A DNA stretch of 64,000 nucleotides from Alistipes sp. (lineage in GTDB: Bacteria > Bacteroidota > Bacteroidia > Bacteroidales > Rikenellaceae). The position numbers and the translations under genes were made by a program. Below, piece by piece: positions 26,599-35,558 of the stretch. Position 1 is the stretch's first letter; every line of letters starts with the position of its first letter. The notes beneath the pieces were generated by a model. The model had not been told where the DNA came from. It saw only the letters and a program-made list of their open reading frames with translations, and did no database searches. The stretch is taken from positions 1-64,000 of the forward strand of contig JAIDUK010000033.1 of the NCBI GenBank assembly GCA_029060215.1, read 5' to 3'.

Positions 26599-28437
26599 TT
26601 AATCGGTGGAGGTTGTAGTCCGGTTGTTCGTCAGTTCTTCTTTCGACACGGCATCATAGCCCGGGATAAGGGTCAGGTTGGCTGTTGCGGTAAAGCTGTA
26701 CGGATTGTCGGTCGATACGATACGGCGTATCATGGACGTTTCCGGCTTGTCCCACCATACCGAAACGAGTCGCCCGTCTTTGCCGGATATGGTGCACCGA
26801 CTGCCCGGCAGGACGATGAATGCTTGCTTGGATTCGTCTATCTGGTATCCGCTCGAACAGGTGAACGACACTTCCTTGATCCGCGTGTAAATGTACACTC
26901 TCTCCGACTGGAATTTCGCATAGAGGGTGTCTACCCGAAAGTTCATCGGATGCCGATACGGATTTGCATCCGATACCTTTTGCGTCAGCTCTTTGTCGGC
27001 ATACCATCCTTGGAACGTGAAGCCGTCGTCGGGTACCGCGCGCATCTGCGGCCCGTCGTCGAGGGCGAGCATACGGACATAAGAAACACTTGCATTGGAA
27101 TGTGAAATAGTGCGCACAGCCGAAATATCGTCAAGATAGCCGCCTTGGTGTTCGCGTCCGTTCCAATAGGTGTAGACGGTCAGATGGTTGTAAAAATCAT
27201 GCGTAAACCGTTTCGTATAGGAGTAGCCGTTCCCGTTGGAGAGCGACACGTCGTAGATCAGCCGATTGTTGGCGGACGTAAACACGCGCGGGTCGTAACA
27301 TACGTTGAAAACGTAGTTGCCGGAGGGATCGGCCAGCCGAAGCGATAGTCCGGGGGTGAGTGTTTTTTCATTGATATGGAAAGCATATTGCTGTCCCTGC
27401 ATGAAGAGTATGTTTCCCGTCAATTCGCCCGTAATGTTGGGCTTGTCAACTTTGATGGTCAGATTATTCATGCCGCTTTTGTACCAGCAATACTCGTTCA
27501 ATGTCGTACTGAAATCCGGGTCAGGAAGTTCGTCCGTAATCTCCACGCCGAATGAATGCACCCGTGTGTCGACTTCGTTTTTGCCTTTGATGATGATGTT
27601 GAGCGTCTGTACCGAGTTGCGCCGCACATCGAAGTTCGATGTGTTGTTCTCGCCCAGATAGACGTCGTATGTCAGTTGCAAGCCCTCTTGTTGTGCTTTG
27701 ATCCGTACGAAAGTAGCACCTTGCGGAGCGTTCTCGGAGCACTTCTGCTGCTGGGTCGTGATGGACGGCACGTCGCCCTGACAATTTTCCAATAGATAAA
27801 ACATTCGTGTTGCCGAGCGTAATTCCGACGATGCGATTGCCGCTGAGTTCATTGTGATGAAATTCTTGGCGACCTGCTCCGCCTCGAACAGCTTCGTCGT
27901 GGCAGAGGCATCTACGATCTGCACGGACTGCAATTCCATCGTGCTTGCGACGGCCGGATCTATGGATACGTTGCAGATGATTTTCGCAACGGTACGTCGC
28001 ACGGTAATGACGGGTGCAGGCATTCGGTCTTCGACCGTGAGCGTCGTGTGTCCCGACATCGGAAGCATGGTGTATCGGGTTACCGACGGAAGCTGAACGG
28101 CGTGCAGCTGTTCTCGGGTCATCGTACCCATATCCCGATGGACGTTCGCCACGGCATAGGCTTCGTAGCTGCCGGGCAGCACGGAGCACTCCACCGTGCC
28201 AGTTTCGACATAGAAATGGCGGTCGGGCAGCACCCCGCGCGGGTCGTAGAGGAAGAGATTGACGTCGCGCACGGTTTGCTCGTCCGTTGCGCGGGTAACG
28301 TACTGCACGCCCTCCTCCTGAATCTGTAACGAGAAGCGCACCTCGTCCTGCAAGGACGGGCGATCCTCCATCTCGTCTTTGTTACAGCTGCTCATCATCG
28401 CGAGCAGCGGTATGATAAACAATAAGATTTTTTTCAT
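26599..28437 (-). CDS. Fimbrial accessory/tip lipoprotein (FimB/Mfa2-like, DUF4906-type)
   Basis: This 612-residue protein begins MKKILLFIIPLLAMMSSCNK, a lipoprotein signal with Cys18. The N-terminal half has the fimbrillin-type pattern DVNLFLYDPRG...YEAYAVANVHRD...TVRRTVAKIICNVSI. The C-terminal half contains further beta domains, one with a short InlB-repeat-like GFTFQGWYADKELTQKV. This suggests a surface tip or anchor subunit of a type V (Mfa/Fim) pilus. It lies between the major fimbrillin gene and the DUF3575 gene inside the tra operon. Adhesion during mating or to host surfaces is possible. Confidence 0.72.
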   Translation of the reverse strand: MKKILLFIIPLLAMMSSCNKDEMEDRPSLQDEVRFSLQIQEEGVQYVTRATDEQTVRDVNLFLYDPRGVLPDRHFYVETGTVECSVLPGSYEAYAVANVHRDMGTMTREQLHAVQLPSVTRYTMLPMSGHTTLTVEDRMPAPVITVRRTVAKIICNVSIDPAVASTMELQSVQIVDASATTKLFEAEQVAKNFITMNSAAIASSELRSATRMFYLLENCQGDVPSITTQQQKCSENAPQGATFVRIKAQQEGLQLTYDVYLGENNTSNFDVRRNSVQTLNIIIKGKNEVDTRVHSFGVEITDELPDPDFSTTLNEYCWYKSGMNNLTIKVDKPNITGELTGNILFMQGQQYAFHINEKTLTPGLSLRLADPSGNYVFNVCYDPRVFTSANNRLIYDVSLSNGNGYSYTKRFTHDFYNHLTVYTYWNGREHQGGYLDDISAVRTISHSNASVSYVRMLALDDGPQMRAVPDDGFTFQGWYADKELTQKVSDANPYRHPMNFRVDTLYAKFQSERVYIYTRIKEVSFTCSSGYQIDESKQAFIVLPGSRCTISGKDGRLVSVWWDKPETSMIRRIVSTDNPYSFTATANLTLIPGYDAVSKEELTNNRTTTSTD

Positions 28438-28505
28438 AACGAATACTCTGATTAAAAGTTCCCGCCCCGACGTAGGCCGGAGCGGAAACGGGTTCGATTT
28501 GCGGT

Positions 28506-29510
28506 TTATGCTCCCAGCTCCACGTTCTGCGTTACGGGCAATTCCCACTCGGCAGGCGTGATGGTCAGCGAGGCGTCGTTGCCCGAAAGGCCGTTGATCG
28601 TGATGTCTACGCGGTAGTAGCCGTTTCGGCGAATCTCACCGCCCGACGTGCCGTCGAGTTCCACCTCGTAGGTCATCGACGACTGACCGGCTGCGGTCGA
28701 GAAATCGCCGTCCATATCGTAGGTCGCATGGATGGTCGCTTTCACGCGGTTGCCGACGTTGCGGGCGGGACACTCGAACAGGTAAAAGAGGTTGCGGTAC
28801 TTGCCCGAGGCGGCGTCCGAGGCCTGCGTCGCCGAGAAATTGAAGGCTCCCGGATTGTAGTCGGAGTGGAACACCGGTGTCTGCGTCGCGCCATTGGAGA
28901 GCGTGATGCTGTTGATCCGCACGGCTCCCTGATAGAGCGTCCCGAACCGGGGCGAGGGCGTAACCTGAACGGCCACCTTCGCTACGGTGCGCTTGAGCGT
29001 GATAGCTACGTCGGTCGTCGAACCTGCGGCCGCGACGGCTTTCGAGGTCGTGCCCGACATCACGAACCCGCCGTCGCGCGCGGCTTTCGTCGAAACTTCG
29101 GCGAACGTACCGTTGTACGAGGCCGCATCGCGCTCCAGCAGAGCCGTGAGCGTCGTCTTGTCGCCGACGTTCGCTACATCGAGGTTCGCCACGGCGTAGA
29201 ACTCGCACACGTTGCCCGGCACGGCATCCGGCAGGGCGAAAGTCGCCTTCTTGGCCGAGAGTTCGGCTGCCGAGAACGAACGCTTGACCATCAGGTCGCC
29301 AGACGGGTCGAAGACGAACATCGTAACCGTGTTGAGCGTCTTTTCCCACGGCTCGGCCTCGGCCGTCGCGCTGCGGGTCGCAGGCTCTCCGTCGGTGAAC
29401 GACACGGTGGCTACCGCACCTTTCGAGGTCGCGTAAATTTCGTTTTCTTCCTTGTTGCACGAGACGAGAAGTCCCAAGGCGACCGCAGCCGCCAAAAATA
29501 AGTGTTTCAT
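28506..29510 (-). CDS. Fimbrillin-family major subunit (FimA/Mfa1-like)
   Basis: This 334-residue lipoprotein has the signal MKHLFLAAAVALGLLVSCNK with Cys18. Family-type motifs are TVTMFVFDPSGDL, VCEFYAVANLDVANVG and ITLKRTVAKVAVQVTP; the C-terminus NGYYRVDITINGL matches fimbrillin donor/acceptor strands. Type V pilins are processed by gingipain-like or other proteases at an Arg in the first strand; ATRSATAE near residue 48 is a possible site. The start at 29510 is chosen for the signal peptide, though the frame is open further upstream. It sits directly after traO, where CTnDOT has traP. Confidence 0.78.
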   Translation of the reverse strand: MKHLFLAAAVALGLLVSCNKEENEIYATSKGAVATVSFTDGEPATRSATAEAEPWEKTLNTVTMFVFDPSGDLMVKRSFSAAELSAKKATFALPDAVPGNVCEFYAVANLDVANVGDKTTLTALLERDAASYNGTFAEVSTKAARDGGFVMSGTTSKAVAAAGSTTDVAITLKRTVAKVAVQVTPSPRFGTLYQGAVRINSITLSNGATQTPVFHSDYNPGAFNFSATQASDAASGKYRNLFYLFECPARNVGNRVKATIHATYDMDGDFSTAAGQSSMTYEVELDGTSGGEIRRNGYYRVDITINGLSGNDASLTITPAEWELPVTQNVELGA

Positions 29511-29563
29511 ATAAAAAGTTGGTTTTATGCTACTTGCGTAGCTGTTTGATAAAAATATTCGTG

Positions 29564-30142
29564 TCAGTTGATGATGAACTTTACACCGATGCCGTATTGC
29601 GTGTGGAAGTGTCCCGTCGTCGTACCCCACAAACAGCGTTCACGTCCCGACAACGAGAGGATGATTCTGTCCGTGAGATAGGCGTCCACTTCCAGCGTAA
29701 CGGCCCCGCCGTAGAGAAACCGGTCGCGGTTGCGTATCGTCGCACCGTCGTAGAGCCGCTTGTCGCCCCAATTCACGGTTTCGTATCCCGTCATGGCGGA
29801 ACCTCCGACGTAGAAGAGAAACGTGTGCGAGGGATCGGCGAAGAACTTGTAGTAGTAGCCGCCCTCGGCCGTAAACTGCGCCATCGGAATGCGTCCGGCC
29901 TTGTAGGGATAGTAGCGCGACAGGTACTCGACGCCGAAGACCCACTTGTCGGCATGCTTCGCGTAGCGGCTCATCGCAACGCCGAAATAGTACCCCGCAT
30001 CCGTGCTTGCGGAGGTGCAGAACCCGTCGACCATGCCGCTCCGAAGCTCGATGCTGCGCATCCGCGGCAGGGCACGCTGGGCGTGCACCGTCCCTGTAAA
30101 GAGAGTGAGCGATGCGACGAGAAGAAACAGAAATCGCTTCAT
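29564..30142 (-). CDS. traO: Conjugative transfer protein TraO
   Basis: This 192-residue protein has a signal peptide (cleavage near VHA-QR) followed by alternating strands characteristic of an outer-membrane barrel. RALPRMRSIELRSGMVDGF at the mature N-terminus and the C-terminal HTQYGIGVKFIIN fit TraO of CTnDOT-type elements. It probably belongs to the outer part of the mating apparatus with TraN. It starts 2 bases after traN. Confidence 0.82.
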   Translation of the reverse strand: MKRFLFLLVASLTLFTGTVHAQRALPRMRSIELRSGMVDGFCTSASTDAGYYFGVAMSRYAKHADKWVFGVEYLSRYYPYKAGRIPMAQFTAEGGYYYKFFADPSHTFLFYVGGSAMTGYETVNWGDKRLYDGATIRNRDRFLYGGAVTLEVDAYLTDRIILSLSGRERCLWGTTTGHFHTQYGIGVKFIIN

Positions 30143-30144
30143 GA

Positions 30145-31145
30145 TTACCGCACTTTGAGTTCGTTGATAACGTTGGCACGCACGAGGTCTTCATTCTCGA
30201 CGGTGAATCTCTGATGCCGGCCTCCCTGCTGTTCGTGCAGCTCCACGACGAGGTGCTTGTCGTCGGCCAGCGTGAACTTCGGAAGCGTGAAGACCATGTG
30301 CTCGCTATGTCTGCCGTCGATTACTTGTACGTTGTTGTAAGCCCGTACCGGCCATACGACCTGCTCCTGAATGGCCGTGCGTTTGGCGACCTTCTTATCG
30401 ACGATCTTGAATGTGAGGTAGTCCACATCGAACGGCACGTTGGACGAGTTTTTTATAATTGCACGTGGAAATAGAGCAGGCCGTTATGCGAGTAAATACC
30501 TTTGAGCAGGTACTGTACGCCGAAGCGCTTGCAGCCGATATGCTTGATTTCGCGGCGGTCGTTTTTGTAGATGGACTTCATGATGAGCTTGACCAGCAAC
30601 GGCGATTCGCTCCCCAGCTCCGAGAGGTATACCTCCATCGCGTTGTTGGGGCGATTGAGCGTGCTGCCGTCGTGGATGAAGTCGCACATCTCAACGTTGA
30701 GCAGCAGCGGCTCGGCCGCATAGCGGACGTTGAACGTGTAGAACGAGCCGTCTTCGGTGATGACCGACATATTGGTCTCGGCGTGGAAATCGCGCAGTGC
30801 GGCCTTCACGCGGATGACGTTCTCCGCACCGTCGGCCTTGCCTGCGATCAGATTCGGAGAGCCGAGATCGACGTAGCGCACCGCTGCCGGAAAGATGACG
30901 TGCACGGTTTTGTCGTAGGTAACCTCCAACCCGTGCGGCGGGATCATGCGGTCGAAGGAGAGTTTGCGCGTGAGACCGTGATAAAGGCCGCTGTCCCGCT
31001 CCGCGTTGGGATAGACCTCCTTGCAGAACGATACCGTCTGCATCTGTTCCGTCGTCCTGACGGCCTCGGTGTTGGTTACTTCCTGTGCGTTCGTCGCACC
31101 CGCGCCCAGCGCGAGGGCGAACATCATTACAAAATACTTTTTCAT
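30145..31145 (-). pseudogene. traN: Conjugative transfer protein TraN, frameshifted
   Basis: TraN is the VirB9-like component of the Bacteroidetes mating channel. The 5' part (31145-30453) encodes a signal peptide and 230 residues ending GIYSHNGLLYFHVQL, then stops. The expected continuation NVPFDVDYLTFKIVDKKVAKRT resumes in another frame and runs to 30145 (97 residues from GTG at 30438). Reading one base back at the break gives HVQL-IKNSSNVPFDVDY, which restores a protein of about 333 residues. The break is beside a run of six A (minus strand, near 30450). Either the gene is broken, or the base call in the homopolymer is wrong. The slippery A-AAA-AAC heptamer lies after the stop in the zero frame, so programmed slippage is unlikely. 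Confidence 0.8.
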
Positions 31146-31219
31146 TTTACTGTGGATTTAGTGGCGGGGTTAAGAACCCCGATTTAATAAATGGTTACTT
31201 GCTGATTATCCTTTTCTCT

Positions 31220-32566
31220 TTAATCTTCCGGCTGATAAAGCATGACCCTGTATCCGGCTTTCAGATGCACTTTGACGGTGCGCATCTTCTTGGCGATATA
31301 TTGGCTCGTGCCTTGAATCAATCCCTTGCCGAGGTCGGAGGCGAGCTGCGCTCCCGCGTCGGTGGAGATGTTGATGCTGCTGCCGAGCGACGACCCCATG
31401 TTGGCAGCCACCTCTTTGGCTGCACTTACCTCCATTGAGTTGGGGATGAAGATGCCCTCCTGTCCGTCGCTGTCGAAAATGGCCAGCTCGACGGGGATGA
31501 TCGTCCCCCGATATTCCAACGAGGTGATGTCGATGCCGAGCCGTTCGCCCTGCACCCGCGCCGTACCCACGACGACCGTGTTGTGGGGGATGCGCACTCC
31601 GGCTACCTGCATCGGCTCCGCGATCCGCAGGCGGACGGCCTGCCCGTCGGTTACGGTCTGATTGCCGTGTACGCACGCCGGAATGGTATTGCGTTCGACT
31701 GCCGCCGAGGTTCCGATCGCCGTTTGGAATCCGAAATTCCGCTCGGCGGTCTGCGCTGTGATGAACTCGCTGCCGGTCATAGGCTGCGCGAGTGCGGAGA
31801 CGATGCGTTCGGCAACCTGCCCGACGGGTTGTGCTATCGCTTTGCCGTTGCGCACTGCTTTCTTATCCTCCTCGGTATCGGCTGCCGACGAGTGTCGCGT
31901 CGTGCCACCGTGTCCAGCGGGCATGTATTTGGCCGCCAGTTCGTAGGACTTTTCAAGCAGAGCCACTTGGTCGTCGAGCGTCGGGCCGGACGGCTCCGCG
32001 TGCTGTGCCATCATCACCTCCAGCTCCTCGATGCGCTTGCGCAACTCCTCTTTTTCGGAGTCGTCTTTCGGTGTTTCGTAGAACGTATCCAGCGTACGGT
32101 TGATCTCCTCGTAGGCCGCCGCCGAGGAGCGGATCGGCTGTCGCACAGAGCCTCCACCATAGGTGCGGGCGGGTTGCTGCGGTGCGGGATCGAGCAGGTC
32201 GAACTCCTCCGTCGGCGAATCGTGCTCCGCCTCCTTGTCCGAGAAGAGCGCAGCAAGGTCGTTCATTTGCGCCCGCCGCTCTTTTTGTTTCTCCTCCATT
32301 TGCGCCTGCTCATAAGCGGTACGCTTGTCGGCGATGATACCCGATTGGGCGGGCAAGGGCATTTCGGTGTTGAAGCCGACGCCCTGCTGCGCTTCGGTTT
32401 TGTCCTTGTCGGAGGGTGCGAAGATCAGCCACATGGAACCGATGAAAAGCAGCCCCATAAGCGGGTATACGAGCATCTTGCGGCGGCGTTGCCGCTGCTC
32501 CTCCGTGAGCGGCTGTTCAGGCTTCGCCTCTTTCATGTTAGTCGTGGGATTTTTGTTCTGTGCCAT
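31220..32566 (-). CDS. traM: Conjugative transfer protein TraM
   Basis: This 448-residue VirB10-like protein spans the envelope. A cytoplasmic N-terminus is followed by one transmembrane helix (about 32-48, LVYPLMGLLFIGSMWLIF) and a long charged and Pro-containing periplasmic linker. The C-terminal beta domain (about 270-448) contains VAGVRIPHNTVVVGTARVQGERLGIDI and ends in an amphipathic KKMRTVKVHLKAGYRVMLYQ segment. Its start overlaps traL by 29 bases. Confidence 0.9.
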   Translation of the reverse strand: MAQNKNPTTNMKEAKPEQPLTEEQRQRRRKMLVYPLMGLLFIGSMWLIFAPSDKDKTEAQQGVGFNTEMPLPAQSGIIADKRTAYEQAQMEEKQKERRAQMNDLAALFSDKEAEHDSPTEEFDLLDPAPQQPARTYGGGSVRQPIRSSAAAYEEINRTLDTFYETPKDDSEKEELRKRIEELEVMMAQHAEPSGPTLDDQVALLEKSYELAAKYMPAGHGGTTRHSSAADTEEDKKAVRNGKAIAQPVGQVAERIVSALAQPMTGSEFITAQTAERNFGFQTAIGTSAAVERNTIPACVHGNQTVTDGQAVRLRIAEPMQVAGVRIPHNTVVVGTARVQGERLGIDITSLEYRGTIIPVELAIFDSDGQEGIFIPNSMEVSAAKEVAANMGSSLGSSINISTDAGAQLASDLGKGLIQGTSQYIAKKMRTVKVHLKAGYRVMLYQPED

Positions 32567-32834
32567 AATCGTAGTGGTTGAAAAGGTGGATACTGTCCTG
32601 CTTCTGCGGCAGGTTGAATTGCTCGATATGTTCGATCTCTATCCGTCGTCCGTTTTCCCGTCCGATTTGGTAGAGCGCCGCCCCGAACGTGAAGAGGGCG
32701 CCGGTGGCGAACAAGCTGAAAATGACGAATACGACAATGTTTTTCGTGCGCTGCGGGAGTGCTTCGAGCCATACCCGCAACCGCTCGTCCTGTCTGTCCG
32801 CCCAGTCGTTCAGACGTTCGATTAACTTTTTCAT
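32538..32834 (-). CDS. traL: Conjugative transfer protein TraL (DUF3989)
   Basis: This 98-residue protein has a charged N-terminus (MKKLIERLNDWADRQDERLRVWLEALP), one membrane helix (about 32-54) and a polar C-terminus, as in TraL/DUF3989. It overlaps traM by 29 bases and lies 4 bases after traK. It is probably a small inner-membrane part of the mating channel. Confidence 0.82.
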   Translation of the reverse strand: MKKLIERLNDWADRQDERLRVWLEALPQRTKNIVVFVIFSLFATGALFTFGAALYQIGRENGRRIEIEHIEQFNLPQKQDSIHLFNHYDYGTEQKSHD

Positions 32835-32838
32835 AGGC

Positions 32839-33462
32839 TTATCTGTCCAATGTTTGCAGGTCGCGGTTTTCCAGAATCGTGAATCCCTCGATGGTAAATC
32901 CGTTGGGGTTGTCGTCCGAGCGCGAGGCGTTCAGCAGGCGGCACGCCGTTACGAGGCTGCGCTGCGTTACGTTGCTTTCGCGGATAATCATCTGCCGCGC
33001 ATAGGTGTTCACCCGATAGGGATAGCGGTCGAAATCGCAGACCACCGAATCGACCTGCAACACCTGATTGATGTTGCCCGCAATGATGCGGTTGTAATAA
33101 CCCTTCTCGGAGAAGTCCGAATAGTAGTTATATACGCTCTTGTCGGCCAGCAGCAGGGCGCGTTTGATGTTGTGCTCGATCGCGCTCTTTTCGGGCGAGA
33201 GGGTGAAAAACAGCTCGTGAAAGCGGCGCACGTGCTCGCGCGCTTCGGCGGGACGGTTCTGCGTGAGGTCTTGCGAAAGGGCGAGCATCAGCGACTTGCC
33301 GCCGTCGAGGACGTAGATTTTCTCCCTCTGCTGCTCCGCGAAGCGGTAGGAACTCCATACCGAGTACACCACGACGAGGGCGCATAACGAGAGGAAGACC
33401 ATGCTGAACAGCCGTATCTGGCGGAACGAGGATTCGATATTCTTCAATGATTTGAATTCCAT
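32839..33462 (-). CDS. traK: Conjugative transfer protein TraK
   Basis: This 207-residue bitopic protein has a cytoplasmic start MEFKSLKNIESSFRQIRLFS, a transmembrane helix (about 19-38) and a periplasmic alpha/beta domain. It fits TraK, the VirB8-like scaffold in CTnDOT-type systems. The motif EQQREKIYVLDGGKSLMLALSQD after the helix is family typical. Confidence 0.9.
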   Translation of the reverse strand: MEFKSLKNIESSFRQIRLFSMVFLSLCALVVVYSVWSSYRFAEQQREKIYVLDGGKSLMLALSQDLTQNRPAEAREHVRRFHELFFTLSPEKSAIEHNIKRALLLADKSVYNYYSDFSEKGYYNRIIAGNINQVLQVDSVVCDFDRYPYRVNTYARQMIIRESNVTQRSLVTACRLLNASRSDDNPNGFTIEGFTILENRDLQTLDR

Positions 33463-33483
33463 AATTTTTTGATTTCTGGTTAT

Positions 33484-34497
33484 TTATCGTTTGAACAGGC
33501 GGCCCGTAATATTGCCGGTCGTCGCTCCGGCGACGCTGCCGGCCAACCCTCCGGCGCGGCCTGCGACTTGGCTTACGTTGCGTCCGTATGCGCCTGCGCC
33601 TCCGGCTTGGATGATCCACCCCGCGACGGTCGGAATCGTGAAATACCCGATAATGCCGATAATCAGGAAGACGATATAAACGCCGTTGGAGGCTTCGAGC
33701 GAGAAATTCGGGTTGTTCTGCAACTCCGAGATGTCGTTTTGCAGCATCAGCACCTGAATCTTTGCCAGCACGGTACTGAACAGGTCGGCGATGGGCAGCC
33801 ATAGGTAGACTTGTACATAACGGCATATCCACTGCGTGAGCGTGGAGTGAAAGCCGTCCCACACGGAGATGGCGAACGCGATCGGGCCGAGGATGGAGAG
33901 CACGACGAGGAAGAACGTGCGCACGGTGTCGATGACGAGCGCCGCAGCTGCGAACATCAGTTCCAGTATCTCGCGGAAGAAGTCGCGGATACTTTTCTTC
34001 ATGTTGTACATCCCGCGTTCGATATACATGCCGGCCATCGTAACCATGTCGCCGGGCGACCAGCCTAATTCTTCGAGCTGACGGTCGAACTCCTCGTTCG
34101 AGACGAGGTAGGCCGTTTCGGGGTTGCGCATCATCGCCTCGTATTCGAGCTTGTCTTTCTGCTCGCGGTACTGGTTCATGTCCATCGTCTGCATTTCGAG
34201 CATCCGGTTCGTGCCCTGCACGACGGGGCTCAACACTCCGTTGATCGTGCCGAGGACGAATGTCGGAAAAAACATGATGCAGAAACCGACGGCGAAAGGC
34301 CGCAGCAGCGGATATACGTCGATGGCTTCGGCGCGGGCAAGCGACTGCCACACGCGCACGGCCACGTAGAACAGCGCACCCAGCCCCGCGATGCCTTTCG
34401 CCACGCCCGCCATGTTGGAGCAGAGCGGCATCATCTCGGAATATAGCGAGCGCAGGATGGTGTGCAGGTTGTCGAACTCTATGGTTAGCAACATCAT
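33484..34497 (-). CDS. traJ: Conjugative transfer protein TraJ
   Basis: This 337-residue polytopic inner-membrane protein is VirB6-like. Several hydrophobic segments span residues about 28-320, with the recognisable stretches VRVWQSLARAEAIDVYPLLRPFAVGFCIMFFP and FHSTLTQWICRYVQVYLWLPIADLFSTVLAKI. The C-terminus is glycine- and alanine-rich. It lies between traI and traK. Confidence 0.92.
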   Translation of the reverse strand: MMLLTIEFDNLHTILRSLYSEMMPLCSNMAGVAKGIAGLGALFYVAVRVWQSLARAEAIDVYPLLRPFAVGFCIMFFPTFVLGTINGVLSPVVQGTNRMLEMQTMDMNQYREQKDKLEYEAMMRNPETAYLVSNEEFDRQLEELGWSPGDMVTMAGMYIERGMYNMKKSIRDFFREILELMFAAAALVIDTVRTFFLVVLSILGPIAFAISVWDGFHSTLTQWICRYVQVYLWLPIADLFSTVLAKIQVLMLQNDISELQNNPNFSLEASNGVYIVFLIIGIIGYFTIPTVAGWIIQAGGAGAYGRNVSQVAGRAGGLAGSVAGATTGNITGRLFKR

Positions 34498-34516
34498 AAT
34501 CGTTACGGATTAAGGG

Positions 34517-35146
34517 TTACCAATAGCGTTCGTTGCGGCTGCCGTAGAGAGCCAGCACCCTGTCCATATCGTTCTTCTTGCGCGAGCGCAGGTAGCTGAC
34601 CGAAATGTTCTTGTTGGTGTAGTACATCACCAGATTGCGGTATCGCCGCACGCTGTTGTAGCACCTGTCCACCACGTCCATGCGCTCCTTGTCGGTCATC
34701 GAGAGCGTCGTGATGTTCACCACGTCTTTCATCTCTTTGAGGACGTCGTTGCTCTCCTCCAAGAGCTTCGTATAGCCGAACGCGATAGCCGACAACTCTT
34801 CGGGCGTGAAATTCCCGTCGCGTAGCATAAGCTGGAAGTTCGTAACGTAGATGTCCGATATTTCCCCGATCATCAAAATCGTGTTCCTGACCTTGACGGC
34901 ATCTTTGACGAGGTTGTTCACCGATTTGAGGGCGTCGTAATACTTCTTGCCCTGCTCGTAGATTTTTACCGTCTCCTGAAAATTCGACACCATATTGGCC
35001 GCCGTCTTCGAGGTGTGGATGATGTTTTCCGAGGCGTTTATGATGCTTTGTGCGAGGTTGCCCGGATCGCTGACGACCCATTGCGCTCGTACCGAGCCCG
35101 CCAGCAACAGACATGCGCTGAAAAGCAGGATTATTTTCTGTTTCAT
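34517..35146 (-). CDS. traI: Conjugative transfer protein TraI (DUF4141)
   Basis: This 209-residue secreted protein has the signal peptide MKQKIILLFSACLLLAGSVRA followed by QWVVSDPGNLAQSIINASENI. The body is helical, in the manner of VirB5-like proteins, and matches DUF4141/TraI of Bacteroides elements. A TAAATCCATA leader motif shared with traN, traE and mobA lies just upstream. Confidence 0.9.
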   Translation of the reverse strand: MKQKIILLFSACLLLAGSVRAQWVVSDPGNLAQSIINASENIIHTSKTAANMVSNFQETVKIYEQGKKYYDALKSVNNLVKDAVKVRNTILMIGEISDIYVTNFQLMLRDGNFTPEELSAIAFGYTKLLEESNDVLKEMKDVVNITTLSMTDKERMDVVDRCYNSVRRYRNLVMYYTNKNISVSYLRSRKKNDMDRVLALYGSRNERYW

Positions 35147-35168
35147 TCTCTTATGGATTTAGCGGTTA

Positions 35169-35534
35169 TTATTGTTTTTCGCTCGCACGGGTATAGTCGC
35201 CGTGCGGCGAGAAGGTCAGCACGTCCGTCGCTTCGTTGTAGGCGATGTCGATGCGGTAGCCCGTGTTGATGAAGAGGTTGCCATCTTCCTCGCGCAGCAG
35301 GTAGGTTTCGGGCTTCGGCTTGCGGCGAATGCCGCTGCGCTTGAAGACCGTAACCTTGTAGGCGTCGCCCTCGCGGTAGATCAGTACGTCGGGCTTGCCC
35401 TGCGTGCTGACCCAGTTGCCGCAGAGCTTGCCGCAGTCGGTCTCTTTCGTTTCGGTGCAGGCTTGCAGCATCATGGCCGCCAAGCCCACTAAATAGCCGC
35501 TCAACGTGAGCAGCCGTTGTTTATTCATACTCAT
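35169..35534 (-). CDS. DUF3876-like lipoprotein at the traH position
   Basis: These 121 residues carry a signal peptide with a lipobox (AAMMLQACTE, Cys26). A small beta-rich domain contains CGNWVSTQGKPDVLIYREGDAYKVTVFKR and ends DVLTFSPHGDYTRA. Such DUF3876 proteins occupy the place between traG and traI in this element family. The role is not known. Confidence 0.75.
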   Translation of the reverse strand: MSMNKQRLLTLSGYLVGLAAMMLQACTETKETDCGKLCGNWVSTQGKPDVLIYREGDAYKVTVFKRSGIRRKPKPETYLLREEDGNLFINTGYRIDIAYNEATDVLTFSPHGDYTRASEKQ

Positions 35535-35558
35535 ACGCTTTCTTTTTTGGATGATTGA

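Noticed and set aside
30436..30460. Programmed -1 frameshift in traN at AAAAAAC
   Set aside because: The zero-frame stop comes before the slippery heptamer, so a ribosome would terminate first.
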